Assembly: GCA_016742175.1 (NCBI GenBank)
Contig: JACVCH010000009.1
Location: 158,040-222,039 of the forward strand
Reading direction: 5' to 3'
Origin: Rhizobiaceae bacterium
GTDB taxonomy: Bacteria; Pseudomonadota; Alphaproteobacteria; Rhizobiales; Rhizobiaceae
Length of the DNA: 64,000 nucleotides
The translations under genes were made by a program, and so were the position numbers. Shown here piece after piece: positions 57,403 to 64,000 of the stretch. Below the pieces are notes generated by a model. That model was not told the DNA's origin. It saw only the letters and a program-made list of their open reading frames with translations, and ran no database searches. Numbering within the stretch: position 1 is the stretch's first letter; each line of letters starts with the position of its first letter.

Positions 57403-58464
57403 TCAGAGGCCTTCGTCCCAGTTGCGCAGCGGCGTCACGCCGCGTTCGCGCAACTCGGCGAAATAGGCCTTGAGCACGGTCTGCGCCGCCTCGCCATTGG
57501 CCTCGAGCCAGGGGGCGACGACATTGGGCAGGCTCTCGACCCACTTCTTCTTTTCGGCTTCCGGCAGTTCGGAAATCTTCAGCCCCTCGGCCTCCATCTT
57601 CTCGATCGCCGTGTTGGCCTGCTCGGTGACATAGGCGCCATGGGCGAGCGACGTGGCCTTGCCGGCCTCGATGATCGCATTCTGCACCTCTTCCGGCTGG
57701 CTGTCGAAGAAGTCCTTGTTGGCCGCGATGCCGCCGAAATACATCGCGCCGATGCCGACGCGGGTCAGGTTCGGCGCGACTTCGTAGACGCGGGTCGGCA
57801 GGATGCCCGAAGCGAAGGAGAGCGCGCCTTCGGAGACGCCGGTCTGGATGTCGGTGTAGTAGGTGGTGAGCGCCCCGTCGACGGGGGTGGCACCGGTCTG
57901 CTGCAGCCAGTTGGCCGAGGTACCGGGCGCGTTGATGCGCCGGTTCGCCATGTCGGTCAGCGCGCCGATCTCGAAATTGGCGTAGACGTCGTAGCTGTCG
58001 GTGATCAGCGAGGAGAGGTGGACCATGTTCTCGCCTTCCCAACTGTCGCGCAGTTCGGGCAGTTCGGCCGTGAGCTTGTCGAAGATCTCGATCAGCATCT
58101 CGTGGTCGGAGGTGGCGAAGGGCGTGAAGTAGGTGACGTTCTGGAGCGGCATGGCGGAGCCTTCCCAGACCGTGCCGACCATGCCGATGTCGACGATGCC
58201 GTCGCTGACGGCCGCGCGGGTGTCGGTGAACTTGTAGAGCGTGCCGCCGTAGTTCTCGACCCATTCCACCTTGTAGTTGCCGCCGGCCTCTTCGAGCAGG
58301 CGGTCGACTTCCGGCTGGAACGAGTTCTTCATCGCATAGGCCCAGATGTTCTGGACCGGATGGCTGGAGCCGATATTGATGGTGACGGTTTCCTGCGCGG
58401 TTGCGGTGCCGGCGAGCATGGTGCCCGCCAGGGCCGCGGCGATCATGTGGTGAATGTGCTTCAT
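57403..58464 (-). CDS. TRAP transporter periplasmic binding protein (DctP type)
   Basis: 353 residues with signal peptide (cleaved near TATAQ). INIGSSHPVQNIWAY, GIVDIGMVGTVWEGSAMPL, INAPGTSANWLQQTGATPV, and ALSFASGILPTRVYEV follow the DctP fold; the Arg of RRINAPG is expected to hold the carboxylate of the ligand. Ligand unknown. Preceded by GGGAGGAAAC, 43 bases after the molybdenum hydroxylase gene, pointing to one operon with it. Confidence 0.93.
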   Translation of the reverse strand: MKHIHHMIAAALAGTMLAGTATAQETVTINIGSSHPVQNIWAYAMKNSFQPEVDRLLEEAGGNYKVEWVENYGGTLYKFTDTRAAVSDGIVDIGMVGTVWEGSAMPLQNVTYFTPFATSDHEMLIEIFDKLTAELPELRDSWEGENMVHLSSLITDSYDVYANFEIGALTDMANRRINAPGTSANWLQQTGATPVDGALTTYYTDIQTGVSEGALSFASGILPTRVYEVAPNLTRVGIGAMYFGGIAANKDFFDSQPEEVQNAIIEAGKATSLAHGAYVTEQANTAIEKMEAEGLKISELPEAEKKKWVESLPNVVAPWLEANGEAAQTVLKAYFAELRERGVTPLRNWDEGL

Positions 58465-58507
58465 GCCAGTTTCCTCCCTGAAACGTGGTTTGAGTGCGCG
58501 TGTTCTG

Positions 58508-60889
58508 TCAGTGCTGGATGGTCCCGAGAGCGGTCAGGATGCGCTCGGGGGTAAAGGGCATCTGGGTGACGCGCGCGCCCAGCGGGCGCAGCGCGTCGTT
58601 GATGGCGTTCATGATGGCGGCAGGCGCACCAGCCGTGCCGGCCTCGCCCGCGCCCTTGGCGCCGAGCAGCGATTCCTTCGTCGGCGTCTCGACATGGCCG
58701 ATGATCATGTCGGGCATTTCGGCCGCCATCGGCACGAGATAGTCGGCCATGTTGGCGTTGAGCAACTGCCCTTCGCCGTCATAGACGCATTCCTCGTAAA
58801 GCGCGCCGCCAATGCCCTGCACGATGCCGCCGCGAATCTGCTCGTCGACCAGCATCGGATTGATGACGCGGCCGCAATCCTCGACGCACCAGTGCTTCAG
58901 GAGCTTGACGAAGCCGGTGTCGATATCGACTTCGAGATAGCTCGCCTGGACGCCGTTGGTGAAGGCGAAGGGATATTCGCTGGTGATGTAGTGGCGGGTG
59001 ACGACGAGTTCGCGCGGCAGGCCCTTGGCGAGCGTGTCGCCGCGGAAATAGACGATGCGGCCGAGTTCCTCGAGCGGCATGCGCGCCTCGCCGGTCGCCT
59101 TGTCGACGATCTGGCCGTCGGCGACGTCGAGTTGTTCCGGCGTCGATTGCAGCATGGAGGCCGCGATGACGAGGATGTTTTCGCGCAGCGCCAGCCCCGC
59201 CTGAAGCGCCGCCTCGCCGCCGATGCCGGCGCCTCGCGAGGCCCAGGTGCCGCCGCCATAGGGCGTGGTCTGGGTATCGCCGGTGATGATCCTGACCTTG
59301 GACACGGGCACGCCGACGCCTTCGGCGACGATCTGCGCCAGCATGCCCTCGGTGCCCTGGCCCTGTTCGGTGACGCCCGACATGGCGACGACCGAGCCGT
59401 CCGGGTCCATGCGGACGGTGCAGCCGTCCTGCGCGGAAATGCGCGCGCCGCCGATGCCATACATGAAGGGGCTGGGATTGGTGAGCTCGATGAAGGAGGC
59501 GATGCCGATGCCGCGATGAATTCCCTGTTTGCGGGCTTCGGCCTGGTCGGCGCGAAGGGCATCGTAGTCGATCATCGAAAGCAGCTTGTCGAGGCTGGCG
59601 TGGTGCGACAGGCCCTCGAAGCGCATGTTGGCGGCGGAGGTGTAGGGATAGGCGTCGTCGGCGACGAGATTGCGCCGACGTATCTCGACCGGATCGAGGC
59701 CGAGTGCTTCTGCCGCCATGTCGACGAGCCCTTCGGTGACCGCGGTCGCGATCGGGTGACCGACAGCGCGGTACTGGCAGGTCGGCGTCTTGTTCTGCAG
59801 GACGACGGTGGTGCGGGCGCGGTAGGTCTGGAAGTCGTAGGGCCCGCCGCACAAATTGACGACCTGGTTGCCCTCGATGGCGCTGGTGCGCGGATAGACG
59901 GAATAGGGGCCGATGCCGGTCAGATCGTCGATATCGAGCGCGAGAATCCTGCCGTTCTCGTCGACCGCGATGCGGCCGTCGATCTCGTGGTCTCGGGCGT
60001 GGATGTCGGTGGCGAAGGATTCGAGGCGGTCGGCGACGAACTTGACCGGGCGTCCCATGATCTTCGCGATCGCCGCTGTCGCGACCTCGTCGGGATAGAC
60101 GTGGACCTTGATGCCGTAGGAGCCGCCGACATCGCCGCAAATGACGCGGACCTTCGCTTCGGGCAGGTCGAGATGCTGGGCGAAGACCGTCTGCATCATA
60201 TGCGGGGCCTGCGTCGAATGATGGACGGTGAGCTGGCCCTCGGAACGGCTGTAGTCGGCGAGGATCGAGCGTGGCTCGAGGCAGACGCCGGTGTGCCGCC
60301 CGGTCTTGAAGCGGGCCTCGACGATTTTGTGGGCGGAGGCGAAGACGGCGTCGATCTCGCCCTTCTCGTGCAGGCGCTGGAAGGTGAGGTTGTCGCCGAG
60401 CTCGGGATGGATAAGGGGCGTCTCGGCGTCGAGCGCGGTGCGCATGTCGACGACGACGGGGAGCGGATCGAAGGACGCCTCGATGGCGGCGAGCCCGTCC
60501 TCGGCGGCGGCGCGGCTGTCGGCGACGATGGCCGCGACCGGCTCGCCCACCCATGTCGCGTGCTCGACAGCGACGGCATGCTGCGGCGCGGATTTGAGGC
60601 CCTTGAGGTGCGCCAGGACGGCGACCCAGGGCGTGCAGGTTTCGGCGATCTCGGCGCCGGTGAAGACGCGGATGACGCCAGGGATTTCGAGCGCGGCGCC
60701 GACGTCGATCGCCTCGATCTTCGCGCGGGCATGCGGGCTGCGCAGGAAGGCGACATGGACCATGCGCGGCAGGACGACGTCATCGACATAGCGCCCCGCG
60801 CCGGCGACGAGCTTGCCGGCATTGGGACGCGGGACGGAGCGGCCGATATAGGAATTGGGGCGGTCGGGATTGCCGAAGGCGATGGTCAT
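58508..60889 (-). CDS. Molybdenum hydroxylase large subunit (xanthine dehydrogenase/CoxL family)
   Basis: 793 residues. IGRSVPRPNAGKLVAGAGRY at the N-terminus, GGSYGIKVHVYPDEVATAAI for the molybdopterin cofactor, and the C-terminal GVTEQGQGTEGMLAQIV and KGAGEAGTAGAPAAI with the catalytic Glu of GAGEAG. The active-site loop reads QYRAVGHP, neither the AYRCSFR of form I CO dehydrogenase nor the AYRGAGR of form II, so the substrate is a different aldehyde, purine or N-heterocycle. Start overlaps the small-subunit stop by four bases. Confidence 0.93.
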   Translation of the reverse strand: MTIAFGNPDRPNSYIGRSVPRPNAGKLVAGAGRYVDDVVLPRMVHVAFLRSPHARAKIEAIDVGAALEIPGVIRVFTGAEIAETCTPWVAVLAHLKGLKSAPQHAVAVEHATWVGEPVAAIVADSRAAAEDGLAAIEASFDPLPVVVDMRTALDAETPLIHPELGDNLTFQRLHEKGEIDAVFASAHKIVEARFKTGRHTGVCLEPRSILADYSRSEGQLTVHHSTQAPHMMQTVFAQHLDLPEAKVRVICGDVGGSYGIKVHVYPDEVATAAIAKIMGRPVKFVADRLESFATDIHARDHEIDGRIAVDENGRILALDIDDLTGIGPYSVYPRTSAIEGNQVVNLCGGPYDFQTYRARTTVVLQNKTPTCQYRAVGHPIATAVTEGLVDMAAEALGLDPVEIRRRNLVADDAYPYTSAANMRFEGLSHHASLDKLLSMIDYDALRADQAEARKQGIHRGIGIASFIELTNPSPFMYGIGGARISAQDGCTVRMDPDGSVVAMSGVTEQGQGTEGMLAQIVAEGVGVPVSKVRIITGDTQTTPYGGGTWASRGAGIGGEAALQAGLALRENILVIAASMLQSTPEQLDVADGQIVDKATGEARMPLEELGRIVYFRGDTLAKGLPRELVVTRHYITSEYPFAFTNGVQASYLEVDIDTGFVKLLKHWCVEDCGRVINPMLVDEQIRGGIVQGIGGALYEECVYDGEGQLLNANMADYLVPMAAEMPDMIIGHVETPTKESLLGAKGAGEAGTAGAPAAIMNAINDALRPLGARVTQMPFTPERILTALGTIQH

Positions 60890-61407
60890 TCGGCAGCCTC
60901 CTTCAGGGCCGGGACGGGCATGCCGCAACGCTTCGCGGCGGTCGCCTCGATGGCGTCGACGATCGCCTCGTAGCCGGTGCAGCGGCAGTAGTTGCCGGAA
61001 ATTTGCTCGCGGATATGCGTGCGGTCGGGCGTGCTTGCGGCGTCGAGGAGTTCGGCGGCGGTGAGCAGCATGCCGGGGGTGCAATAGCCGCATTGCAGCG
61101 CGTTTCGGGCGACGAATTCGTCCTGCAGATCGGCGATCTCGCCGGTCTCGGTGACGCCCTCGACGGTCCAGACGTCGGCGCCGTCGAGCTGGACGGCGAG
61201 CGTCAGGCAACCGCGAACGATCGCGCCGTCGACACGCACCGTGCAGGCGCCGCAGACGCCCTGCTCACAGCCCGCATGGGAGCCGGTGAGGCCGAGATCG
61301 AGGCGGAGGAAATCGATCAGGTGGCGGCGCGCATCGACCGTGCGGCGCACGCGCTCGCCATTGACCTTGAGGCCGATCTCGACGCTTTGCGAAAATGGTG
61401 CCGTCAT
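60886..61407 (-). CDS. Molybdenum hydroxylase [2Fe-2S] subunit (CoxS type)
   Basis: 173 residues. First cluster GCEQGVCGACTV plus a downstream Cys, second cluster CGYCTPGM with CRCTGYE. Passes electrons between the molybdenum subunit and FAD. ATG 61407 (MTAPFSQSVE) has GGGAGAG at ideal distance; an ATG at 61422 that overlaps the previous stop lacks one. Confidence 0.95.
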   Translation of the reverse strand: MTAPFSQSVEIGLKVNGERVRRTVDARRHLIDFLRLDLGLTGSHAGCEQGVCGACTVRVDGAIVRGCLTLAVQLDGADVWTVEGVTETGEIADLQDEFVARNALQCGYCTPGMLLTAAELLDAASTPDRTHIREQISGNYCRCTGYEAIVDAIEATAAKRCGMPVPALKEAAE

Positions 61408-61418
61408 CGCGCTCTCCC

Positions 61419-62261
61419 TCATGCCGCGTCGGACTGCCGGTCGCCCGACAGAGCGCGCTTCAGGAGCACGCGCGAGATGTGTTTCTTGTAGCCGGCCGAG
61501 CCGTTGATGTCGTCGGCGGGGTCGAGATCGTCTTCGAGCGCCAGCGCAGCCTCATCGACCGAGCCGCCGTCGGCGAGGACCGCCATCGCGCCTGCGGCGA
61601 CGACCGGCGCGTCGCCGACGCCGAAGAAGACGAGGCGCGGGGCATCGGTGGGGCCGGCAATCGCGAGGCCGGCCAGCGCGTAGTCGCCGGAGCGGCGCAC
61701 GAGTTCGCGGATCGACTGGCGTTCGCCGGGTTTGATCTTCGGGAATTCGATGGCGACGAGAAGCTCGTCGTCGCGGCGGGCCGTCTCGAAAAGGCCGAGG
61801 AAGAAATCGGACGCCATGACGCGGCGCTCGCCATCGGTCTTCGAGGCGAGGACGATGGTGGCGTCGAGCGCGACGACGCAGGCCGGCAGTTCGGCCGCCG
61901 GGTCGGCATTGGCAACCGAGCCGCCGATCGTGCCGCGCGTGCGGATGGCGGCGTGGGCGATGAGCGGCGCGGCTTCCGAAAGGATCGGAACGTGGCGGGC
62001 GATGATGTCGCACGCCATCAGGTCACAATGGCGCGTCAGCGCGCCGACGCGCACGACATCGCCATCTTCGGCGATGCCGTGAAGGTCGTCGATGCCGTTG
62101 ATGTCGATGAGGTTCGGGCTTTCGATCAGCCGCAGATTGAGCGAGGCGACGAGACTCTGGCCGCCGGCCAGCACCTTTTCCTCGCCGTCGCCCTCGGCCA
62201 GGAGGTCGAGCGCATGGGCAAGGCTGGTCGCTCGGACATAGCCGATCGGCGATGGCTTCAT
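61419..62261 (-). CDS. Molybdenum hydroxylase FAD subunit (CoxM type)
   Basis: 280 residues. VLAGGQSLVASLNLRL is the first FAD motif, TRGTIGGSVANADPAAELPA the second. It takes electrons from the [2Fe-2S] subunit. First gene of the hydroxylase-TRAP set, divergent from the TetR gene; 189-base promoter region between. Confidence 0.95.
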   Translation of the reverse strand: MKPSPIGYVRATSLAHALDLLAEGDGEEKVLAGGQSLVASLNLRLIESPNLIDINGIDDLHGIAEDGDVVRVGALTRHCDLMACDIIARHVPILSEAAPLIAHAAIRTRGTIGGSVANADPAAELPACVVALDATIVLASKTDGERRVMASDFFLGLFETARRDDELLVAIEFPKIKPGERQSIRELVRRSGDYALAGLAIAGPTDAPRLVFFGVGDAPVVAAGAMAVLADGGSVDEAALALEDDLDPADDINGSAGYKKHISRVLLKRALSGDRQSDAA

Positions 62262-62344
62262 AGTCGATTTCCTCCCGGACGATCCGGCTTGTCGGCCGGA
62301 CCGTTGCGAGCGCCCGGCGGCTGCCGGTTCCTCATTGCGCTCTT

Positions 62345-62362
62345 ATTGATCAAATGATCTAT
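62345..62362. promoter_or_regulatory. Possible TetR operator
   Basis: ATTGATCAAATGATCTAT is a near-palindrome (GATCA, AA, TGATC; 7 of 8 pairs) in the AT-rich centre of the divergent promoter region between the hydroxylase operon and the tetR gene. Function inferred from position. Confidence 0.4.
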
Positions 62363-62450
62363 TATGATTTCACGCTTGGCAAGCGGAAAATTTTCGCTTC
62401 GCGAGGCGGGGCGAACGGCGCTATGAGGGCGAGAGCGAAAAGGGGGCGCA

Positions 62451-63059
62451 ATGGCGGGACAGGCAGCGAACGAACGCAAGAGATATGCGCCCGACGAGCG
62501 TCGCCAGATGATCGTCGACGAGGCGGCGGCGTTCTTTTCCGAGGTCGGGCTGGAGGGAACGACGCGCGAGCTTTCGCAGCGGCTGGGCGTGACGCAGTCG
62601 CTTCTCTACGCCTATTTCGCGTCCAAGGCGGACCTTCTGGAGGCGGTGTTCGAGCGCGTCTATCTCGACCGCCTGTCGCCCGACTGGCCGGCGCAGATCG
62701 CCGACCGGACGGTGCCGGTGCGCGCGCGGGCGCAGCACTTCTACCGCGAATATACCGGCGCGATCTTCACCTATGAGTGGATGCGCATCTTCATGTTCTC
62801 CGGCCTCGCCGGCACCGAACTCAACCGGCGCTATCTCGGCCACCTGGCAAAGCTGATCCTCGAACCGCTCTGCGCCGAGATGCAGCATGCGGCGGGGAAA
62901 AAGGACGGGCCGCAGATGGAGGACATCTGGAACCTCCATGGCGGCATCGTCTATATCGGCATCCGCAAATTCGTCTATTGCGTGCCGACGCCTGACGATT
63001 TCGGCCCGCCGGTGGAAGCGGCGGTGAACCGGTTCTGCGACAGCTTCGGGCTGGAGTGA
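62451..63059 (+). CDS. TetR-family regulator
   Basis: 202 residues. N-terminal HTH: RRQMIVDEAAAFFSEVGLEG and LSQRLGVTQSLLYAYFASKADLLEAVF. The ligand domain is helical with VRARAQHFYREYTGAIFTYE. Likely represses the divergent molybdenum hydroxylase-TRAP operon in absence of its ligand. Confidence 0.93.
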   Translation: MAGQAANERKRYAPDERRQMIVDEAAAFFSEVGLEGTTRELSQRLGVTQSLLYAYFASKADLLEAVFERVYLDRLSPDWPAQIADRTVPVRARAQHFYREYTGAIFTYEWMRIFMFSGLAGTELNRRYLGHLAKLILEPLCAEMQHAAGKKDGPQMEDIWNLHGGIVYIGIRKFVYCVPTPDDFGPPVEAAVNRFCDSFGLE

Positions 63060-63106
63060 GGGCGAATTTTAGGTCCTGATGGGCGCGTTCCCGGGGGCCT
63101 GCAGGA

Positions 63107-63220
63107 ATGACGGTCGAAATCCTCTGCTGGTACGTCTTTCCGCTGATCGTCGGCGCGGCCGCCTTCGGCTGGATCGCTTATGATCGCCGCAAGGACCATC
63201 ACCCGCGTCCGGGTAAATAG
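63107..63220 (+). CDS. Very small membrane protein (37 aa)
   Basis: Open frame of 38 codons from ATG 63107 with GCAGGA before it. Predicted one membrane helix (WYVFPLIVGAAAFGWIAY) then a basic tail (DRRKDHHPRPGK), topology typical of real small membrane proteins. 47 bases after tetR; no family recognised. Confidence 0.5.
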   Translation: MTVEILCWYVFPLIVGAAAFGWIAYDRRKDHHPRPGK

Positions 63221-63223
63221 CGG

Positions 63224-63625
63224 CTAGGCCGATTCCAACTCCATCGCCTTTCGGGCAGCCTGCGCCAGAAATCCGGAGCGCGTGAACCCGTGCGACTCCG
63301 CAAAGGCGTCGATCTGTTCCAGCACGTCCTCAGGCAAGGTGACGTTCACGCGGACGGCCTTCTTGCCAGCGATCCGGGCTGAAACAAGGATCGCCACGCC
63401 GTCGCGGTTTTCACGATCGGCCATGACCTCTTCGAGCGAAGAGGGCTCGCAAATGGCCTCGCCATCCGCGACCAGCCCCTCGATGTGAAGCGCCAAAGCC
63501 TCCTCGGCCATGGCGCGCGCGTCGTCGAGGTCCGTGCCGGCCGTGACGACGCCCGGAAAATCGGGAAAAGACACGCCGAAGTCGCTGTCGGCATCCTTGT
63601 GGATGAGTCCGATATACTGCTTCAT
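63224..63625 (-). CDS. hicB: HicB-type antitoxin
   Basis: 133 residues: N-terminal HicB fold (YIGLIHKDADSDFGVSFPDF, VVTAGTDLDDARAMAEEALA) and C-terminal ribbon-helix-helix (VRVNVTLPEDVLEQIDAFAE, GFTRSGFLAQAAR). Blocks HicA and should bind the hicAB operator through the ribbon-helix-helix. Start overlaps the hicA stop by four bases. Confidence 0.95.
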   Translation of the reverse strand: MKQYIGLIHKDADSDFGVSFPDFPGVVTAGTDLDDARAMAEEALALHIEGLVADGEAICEPSSLEEVMADRENRDGVAILVSARIAGKKAVRVNVTLPEDVLEQIDAFAESHGFTRSGFLAQAARKAMELESA

Positions 63626-63819
63626 ATCCTCGACCTCAGTTTCAAGCCGGATTGCTTCTCGATGCTCTTCAAGGTGCCGATCGGAACATCGCGTTTGGGA
63701 TGCGGAACCGTTACGCGCCCCGGCTTTTCTGGGTGCTTGAACTGGACGTGACTGCCTTTTCGCGCCACCTCGCTCCAGCCGTCCGACAACAAAGCCGCGA
63801 TGATGTCGGCGCTCTTCAT
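63622..63819 (-). CDS. hicA: HicA-type toxin (mRNA interferase)
   Basis: 65 residues, dsRBD-like: KSADIIAALLSDGWSEVARK, GSHVQFKHP with the catalytic His, VTVPHPKRDVPIGTLKSI. Cuts mRNA when free of HicB. ATG 63819 matches the family start; the longer frame to 63912 runs through the promoter. No ribosome site precedes it. Confidence 0.95.
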   Translation of the reverse strand: MKSADIIAALLSDGWSEVARKGSHVQFKHPEKPGRVTVPHPKRDVPIGTLKSIEKQSGLKLRSRI

Positions 63820-63825
63820 CGGCAG

Positions 63826-63854
63826 AATATATACACATGAATGTGTATAATCAA
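63826..63854 (-). promoter_or_regulatory. hicAB promoter with embedded operator
   Basis: -35 TTGATT (63854-63849) and -10 TATATT (63831-63826) at 17-bp spacing. A perfect 9-bp inverted repeat (TATACACAT and ATGTGTATA around GA, 63830-63849) fills the spacer, so HicB bound there would exclude RNA polymerase. Confidence 0.8.
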
Positions 63855-63880
63855 TGTCGGGATGTCGTCGGATGAACGAC

Positions 63881-64000
63881 CTGAGACATAGGTGACGTTT
63901 CGTACCGGACACATGGGTAACACTTTTCGCTTTGCGGGAGGTGTTGATGCCGTGGAAGGAGTGTTCGGTTATGGACGAGCGGGTTCGTTTCGTCGGCCGT
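63881..64000 (+). mobile_element. IS481-family-like element, left end (partial)
   Basis: Two related stretches, GACATAGGTGACGTTTCG and GACACATGGGTAACACTTTT, precede the transposase start and look like repeated transposase-binding sites of an insertion sequence end. The element continues beyond the window. It lies 27 bases from the hicAB promoter. Confidence 0.6.
63947..64000 (+). CDS. IS481-like transposase, N-terminal 18 residues
   Basis: ATG 63947 follows GGGAGG and begins MPWKECSVMDERVRFVGR, the usual first residues of IS481-type transposases with N-terminal HTH and DDE core. The rest is outside the window, so integrity is unknown. Confidence 0.75.
   Translation, partial: MPWKECSVMDERVRFVGR

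Noticed and set aside
58454..60973. 839-codon open frame on the plus strand
   Set aside because: Shadow of the molybdenum hydroxylase gene on the other strand; composition (Asp/Gly/Ala/Val-rich, no domain) is typical of GC-rich antisense frames. Similar long shadows lie opposite dxs (2289-4091), ctaD (11216-13762), thrC and the M16 gene (24425-27370) and ppdK (41549-44146).

Overview
The window is a high-GC bacterial chromosome segment whose gene order points to an alphaproteobacterium of the order Hyphomicrobiales (Rhizobiales). The pointers are xseB-dxs-tlyA, the ctaCDB-coxF-ctaGE cytochrome oxidase cluster, ispH-thrB-rnhA-peroxiredoxin, the cell-cycle adenine methylase ccrM, and mutY-dciA-dsbA-smc. 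No rRNA or tRNA gene was seen, and the genus cannot be named from the sequence alone. Codon use is uniform and GC-rich except in a few islands: the NYN gene near the left end, the hicAB/IS end at the right, and the intergenic repeats.

Layout. 1-6183: end of xseB, a foreign-looking NYN nuclease, pirin, and the isoprenoid/RNA-methylase run dxs-tlyA-rlmD-like. 6203-10161 (minus strand): a class II Fic protein, tldD, an array of ~137-bp palindromic repeats, and an IalB-like secreted protein. 10480-15796: the aa3 cytochrome c oxidase operon with its assembly factors. 15890-16565: two copies of a ~130-bp inverted-repeat element bracketing a small GIY-YIG nuclease gene. 16636-20340: DUF983, surf1, ispH, thrB, rnhA. 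20337-24424 (mostly minus strand): a Prx5-type peroxiredoxin, a free DsbD N-domain-like protein, yqgE (plus strand), small enzymes and a frameshifted monooxygenase. 24539-30779: thrC, an M16 peptidase, a GNAT and a large membrane EAL protein. 30802-41057: class D beta-lactamase, HAD genes, ccrM, mutY, a DciA-like protein, a DsbA-like lipoprotein and smc. 41058-53126: VOC protein, ppdK, SPW membrane protein, a nucleotidyltransferase behind two strong palindromes, a metal efflux pair (CDF/MerR), an aminotransferase and an acyl-CoA ligase. 53323-63059: MBL hydrolase, ccdA, DUF2171, then a six-gene set combining a molybdenum hydroxylase (coxMSL type) with a TRAP transporter, opposed by a TetR regulator. 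63107-64000: a tiny membrane protein, hicAB and the left end of an IS481-like element.

Three families of short interspersed repeats recur and explain many spurious open frames. R1 is ~123-138 bp (four copies, three of them in a 259-bp tandem). R2 is ~130 bp (three complete, one truncated, one collapsed). R3 is ~165 bp (two complete, one decayed). R2 is the most interesting: its end hairpins keep their pairing through compensatory changes, and two copies sit on both sides of a GIY-YIG nuclease gene, a layout resembling REP/RAYT units but with a different enzyme class. All functional calls come from reading the sequence; no database search was run.
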